Assembly (NCBI GenBank): GCA_947631805.1
Contig: CANRNA010000092.1
Coordinates: forward strand, 1-6,859
Source of the DNA: an uncultured Oscillospiraceae bacterium
GTDB lineage: Bacteria > Bacillota > Clostridia > Oscillospirales > Oscillospiraceae
Length of the DNA: 6,859 nt
Reading direction: 5' to 3'
In this document: piece by piece, positions 3,995 through 6,859 of the stretch
Layout of the letters: each line of letters opens with the position of its first letter
Position numbering within the stretch: the stretch's first letter is position 1
The notes under the pieces: model-generated
Databases searched by the model: none
Told to the model about the DNA's origin: nothing
What the model saw: the letters and a program-made list of their open reading frames with translations, nothing else
Program-made: the position numbers and the translations under genes

Positions 3995-5485
3995 ATGATC
4001 GTAAAGAATGTAAGAAAGAAAGAAAAGAGCACCGTCACCTTTGACGTGCTGTGCGACGCCGCGGAGTTCGAGAAGGCCGTGAACGAGGCCTATCTGCGAA
4101 ACAAGAGCAAGATATTTGTTCCGGGCTTCCGCAAGGGCAAGGCCCCCCGCATGGTCATCGAGGGCATGTATGGCAAGGACGTGTTCTATGACGACGCCGC
4201 CGACGAGCTGGCCCCCGTGGCGTTCAATTTCGCCCTGGAGAAGAGGGACCTGCGCACGGTGGGCAACCCCCTGGTGAAGAAAGTGGACGTGTCCGACGCC
4301 AAAGAGCTGACTATCTCCTTCGTGACGGCCGTTTGGCCGGAGGTCACGCTGGGCCAGTACAAGGGCCTGGAGGCCCCCAAGGCCAAGGTGGAGATAACCG
4401 ACGGGCAGGTGGACGAGGAGCTGGAGAAGATCCGCCGCCGCAACAGCCGCATCCAGTCCGTGGAGCGGCCCGCCAAGCTGGAGGACACCGCCGTCATCGA
4501 CTACGAAGGCTCCGTGGACGGAGTGCCCTTCGACGGCGGCAAGGCCGAGGGCCACAATCTGGTCCTGGGCTCCGGCGCGTTCATCCCTGGATTCGAGGAC
4601 CAGGTGGTGGGCATGGGCGCCGGGGAGGAGCGGGACATCAACGTCACCTTCCCCGAGGACTACGCCGAGAAGTCCCTGGCCGGAAAGGCGGCCGTGTTCC
4701 ACGTCAAGTGCAACGAGGTCAAGGAGACCCAGCTCCCCGCCCTGGACGACGAGTTTGCCAAGGACGTGAGCGAGTTCGACACCCTGGCGGAGTACAGGGC
4801 CTCTGTCCGGGAGCGGCTGGAGAAGGCCGCCGAGGCCGAGGCGGAGAGCGCCTATCAGTCCGTGCTCATCGAGAAGGCCGGGGACAACATGCAGGCCGAG
4901 ATACCCGACGCCATGATAGAGGAGCAGATCGACGGCATGGTCCGGGAGTATGACCGGAATCTGCAGATGAACGGGCTGAACCTGGAGCTGTATCTGAAAT
5001 ATCTGGGCCAGGACATGAACGCTTTCCGGGAGCAGTGCCGCCCCACGGCGGAGCGCCGGGCCAAGACCGACGTGGTCCTGGAGAAGATCGCCGAGGAGGA
5101 GGGCATCCAGGTCACCGACGAGGAGATAAACCAGGAGTACGAAAAGCTGGCCGGGCAGTACGGCATGACCGAGAAGCAGGTCCGCGCCTCCCTGGACGAG
5201 GAGGTCATCGGCACCGACCTGAAGACCCGCAAGGCGGCTCAGCTCATCTTTGACAGCGGCGTGCCCACCGAGCCGACAGAGGAGCCCGCGGCGGAGGAAA
5301 AGAGCGACGGGGAGGAGCCCAAGCCTGCTAAGAAGACTGCCCGCAAGAGCACCAAGAAGGCCGCCGAGACGGCCCAGGACGCCCCCGCCGAGGAGGAGCC
5401 CAAGCCCGCCCGCAAGACTGCCCGCAAGACCACCAAAAAGGCCGCGGAGGAGACCCCCGCGGAGGAGAGCGGCAAGGCGGAATAA
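3995..5485 (+). CDS. tig: Trigger factor with an extended Lys/Ala-rich tail
   Basis: Ribosome-associated chaperone and peptidyl-prolyl isomerase that meets nascent chains at the exit tunnel. The 496-aa product shows the three trigger factor parts. An N-terminal ribosome-binding domain carries the signature GFRKGKAP (residues 44-51). An FKBP-type isomerase domain spans about 160-245 (DTAVIDYEGSVDG, then FIPGFEDQVVGM). A helical C-terminal chaperone domain runs to about 422. Residues 423-496 are an added, probably disordered tail of Glu, Pro, Lys and Ala built from two 27-residue repeats; trigger factors usually end near 430. The ATG at 3995 follows AGGAG (3981-3985) with 9 nt spacing. A strong promoter lies at 3910-3938. 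The gene leads the conserved order tig-clpP-clpX, so it is probably expressed with the protease, although a 51-nt gap precedes clpP. Confidence 0.98.
   Translation: MIVKNVRKKEKSTVTFDVLCDAAEFEKAVNEAYLRNKSKIFVPGFRKGKAPRMVIEGMYGKDVFYDDAADELAPVAFNFALEKRDLRTVGNPLVKKVDVSDAKELTISFVTAVWPEVTLGQYKGLEAPKAKVEITDGQVDEELEKIRRRNSRIQSVERPAKLEDTAVIDYEGSVDGVPFDGGKAEGHNLVLGSGAFIPGFEDQVVGMGAGEERDINVTFPEDYAEKSLAGKAAVFHVKCNEVKETQLPALDDEFAKDVSEFDTLAEYRASVRERLEKAAEAEAESAYQSVLIEKAGDNMQAEIPDAMIEEQIDGMVREYDRNLQMNGLNLELYLKYLGQDMNAFREQCRPTAERRAKTDVVLEKIAEEEGIQVTDEEINQEYEKLAGQYGMTEKQVRASLDEEVIGTDLKTRKAAQLIFDSGVPTEPTEEPAAEEKSDGEEPKPAKKTARKSTKKAAETAQDAPAEEEPKPARKTARKTTKKAAEETPAEESGKAE
5312..5473 (+). repeat. Two 27-codon repeats in the trigger factor tail
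   Basis: Residues 440-466 (5312-5392) and 467-493 (5393-5473) are an in-frame direct duplication. Both begin EEPKPA and contain [KR]KTARK[ST]TKKAAE. The basic KKTARK...TKKAA segments alternate with acidic EEP/PAEE segments, resembling bacterial histone-H1-like lysine/alanine/proline tails. The DNA copies have diverged mostly at third positions, so the repeat appears to be maintained at the protein level. Confidence 0.88.
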
Positions 5486-5536
5486 TCACGGAAGATTTTG
5501 GATAGGCTCTATGTGCTTGGAAAGGAGCGAACGCAG

Positions 5537-6118
5537 ATGAGTTTAGTACCTTATGTAGTGGAGCAGACATCCCGGGGCGAGCGGTCTTACGACATCTTCT
5601 CCCGGCTGCTGAACGACCGGATCATCATGCTCAGCGAGGAAGTGAACGACACCACCGCCTCCCTGGTGGTGGCCCAGATGCTCTATCTGGAGGGTCAGGA
5701 CCCGGACAAGGATATCCAGTTCTACATCAACTCCCCCGGGGGCAGCGTGACTGCCGGCCTGGCCATCTATGACACCATGCAGTATATCAAGTGCGACGTG
5801 TCCACCATCTGCGTGGGCCTTGCCGCCAGCATGGGGGCCTTCCTGCTCTCGAGCGGCGCCAAGGGCAAGCGCATCGCCCTGCCCAACGCGGAGATCATGA
5901 TCCACCAGCCCTCCGCCGGTACCCAGGGCCAGGTCACCGACATGGCCATCCATCTGAAGCACTTTGAGGCGACCAAGGAGAAGCTGAATCGTATCATGGC
6001 CGCCCAGACCGGCAGGACCTATGAGGAGATCGTGGCCGCCTGTGAGCGGGACCACTTCATGAACCCGGAGGAGGCCGTGGAGTTCGGCCTCATCGACAAG
6101 ATCATCACAAAGAGGTAA
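5537..6118 (+). CDS. clpP: ATP-dependent Clp protease proteolytic subunit
   Basis: Serine peptidase that forms the tetradecameric barrel of the Clp protease and degrades proteins fed in by ClpX or other Clp ATPases. The product is 193 aa, normal for the family. The catalytic triad is complete at the canonical numbers: S98 in GLAASMGAF, H123 in MIHQPSAGTQGQ and D172 in ERDHFM. The N-terminus SLVPYVVEQTSRGERSYDI and the block INSPGGSVTAGLAIYDTMQ are typical. The ATG at 5537 follows AAGGAG (5522-5527) with 9 nt spacing; an in-frame TTG at 5498 would add 13 residues without a good ribosome site or homology, so it is rejected. The first codons are AT-rich relative to the rest, which may ease initiation. 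It sits between tig and clpX, 12 nt upstream of clpX, consistent with one operon. Confidence 0.99.
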   Translation: MSLVPYVVEQTSRGERSYDIFSRLLNDRIIMLSEEVNDTTASLVVAQMLYLEGQDPDKDIQFYINSPGGSVTAGLAIYDTMQYIKCDVSTICVGLAASMGAFLLSSGAKGKRIALPNAEIMIHQPSAGTQGQVTDMAIHLKHFEATKEKLNRIMAAQTGRTYEEIVAACERDHFMNPEEAVEFGLIDKIITKR

Positions 6119-6130
6119 GAGGTACAGTTT

Positions 6131-6859
6131 ATGCCGAGAGACGGCGGAAAAACGCTTCGATGCAGCTTCTGCGGCAAGCCCCAGGACCGGGTCCAGCGGC
6201 TGATCGCGGGCAACGACGCCTATATATGCGACGAGTGCGTGCGCCTGTGCGTGGGCATTCTGGGGGAGGACTTTCAGGACGATTATCCCGAGTTCACCTT
6301 AGAGGGGGAGGACACCGGCGCCATCATGGAGCCGGAGGACGTCCCCGTGCCCCGGGAGATAAAAAAGGCCCTGGACGAGTACATCATCGGCCAGGACCGG
6401 GCCAAGATATCCCTGTCCGTGGCGGTGTACAACCACTATAAGCGCATCCTCCACCGGGGCGAGGGCGACGTGGAGATGCAGAAGTCCAACATCCTGCTGG
6501 TGGGCCCCACCGGCAGCGGCAAGACCCTGTTCGCCCAGACCCTGGCCCGGATGCTGAACGTCCCCTTCGCCATCGCCGACGCCACCACCCTGACGGAGGC
6601 CGGCTATGTGGGCGAGGATGTGGAGAACATCCTGGTGCGGCTGCTGCAGGCGGCGGATTTCGACGTGGAGCGGGCCCAGCAGGGCATCATATACATCGAC
6701 GAGATCGACAAGATATCCCGCAAGAGCGAGAACACCTCCATCACCCGGGACGTGTCCGGGGAGGGGGTGCAGCAGGCCCTTCTGAAGATATTGGAGGGCA
6801 CGGTGGCCGCCGTCCCGCCCCAGGGCGGGCGCAAGCACCCCCACCAGGAGTTCATCCAT
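6131..6859 (+). CDS. clpX: Clp protease ATP-binding subunit ClpX (3' end cut by the window)
   Basis: AAA+ unfoldase that recognises tagged substrates and threads them into ClpP. The window holds the first 243 codons, a little over half of the usual length, and the frame is still open at the end. The N-terminal zinc-binding domain has C11-x2-C14 and C33-x2-C36. The AAA+ domain begins near residue 76 (VPREIKKALDEYIIGQ), with Walker A GPTGSGKT (125-132), the GYVG pore loop (158-161) and Walker B IIYIDE (186-191). DKISRKS and the block ITRDVSGEGVQQALLK through PPQGGRKHP closely resemble known ClpX proteins. Sensor motifs and the ClpP-docking loop would lie beyond the window. The ATG at 6131 has AGAGG (6118-6122) 8 nt upstream. 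It lies 12 nt after clpP and is probably co-transcribed and translationally linked. Confidence 0.98.
   Translation, partial: MPRDGGKTLRCSFCGKPQDRVQRLIAGNDAYICDECVRLCVGILGEDFQDDYPEFTLEGEDTGAIMEPEDVPVPREIKKALDEYIIGQDRAKISLSVAVYNHYKRILHRGEGDVEMQKSNILLVGPTGSGKTLFAQTLARMLNVPFAIADATTLTEAGYVGEDVENILVRLLQAADFDVERAQQGIIYIDEIDKISRKSENTSITRDVSGEGVQQALLKILEGTVAAVPPQGGRKHPHQEFIH

Noticed and set aside
5498..5536. Upstream TTG start for clpP
   Set aside because: It would add 13 non-conserved residues and lacks a good ribosome site. The ATG at 5537 has AAGGAG and matches the normal ClpP N-terminus.

Overview
The window is GC-rich bacterial chromosome with purine-rich Shine-Dalgarno sites, a TTG start and a tig-clpP-clpX cluster. 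With a DUF1540 cysteine-rich miniprotein and a COG1768-type phosphoesterase, this points to a high-GC member of the Clostridia, most likely an Oscillospiraceae-like gut anaerobe. That placement is inferred from gene content and composition; no rRNA or species marker is present.

Layout: (1) Bases 22-2484 (+) hold a tightly packed, probably co-transcribed trio: rnhB (RNase HII), yraN (UPF0102 nuclease-fold protein) and thrC (threonine synthase). rnhB and yraN overlap by 14 nt, and yraN and thrC share an ATGA. (2) Bases 2485-2989 have no credible gene. They hold a dense run of inverted repeats: four hairpins almost end to end (2560-2685), then a 111-bp tandem repeat (two full copies plus a 37-bp third) carrying two hairpins per unit, then a hairpin at 2955-2998 that overlaps the next gene's 3' end. 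(3) Bases 2990-3187 (-) encode a 65-aa DUF1540 protein, convergent with thrC. (4) Bases 3236-3925 (+) encode a calcineurin-like metallophosphoesterase, divergent from the DUF1540 gene. (5) An extended -10 promoter at 3910-3938, inside the 3' end of the phosphoesterase gene, appears to drive the proteostasis cluster: tig (trigger factor with an unusual Lys/Ala/Pro/Glu-rich repeated tail), clpP (complete) and clpX (first 243 codons; cut by the window end).

The right half forms a coherent unit. Trigger factor meets nascent chains at the ribosome exit, ClpX recognises and unfolds substrates, and ClpP degrades them. The left half is housekeeping (RNA-DNA hybrid removal, a putative nuclease, threonine biosynthesis).

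The most unusual part is the intergenic hairpin array. The two full 111-bp copies differ at only five positions. Four of these form two compensatory base-pair changes and the fifth turns an A-T pair into G-T, so every difference keeps the predicted stems. This suggests selection on folded RNA or cruciform DNA, or a structured repeat family. The second oddity is the trigger factor tail, built from two 27-residue histone-H1-like repeats.
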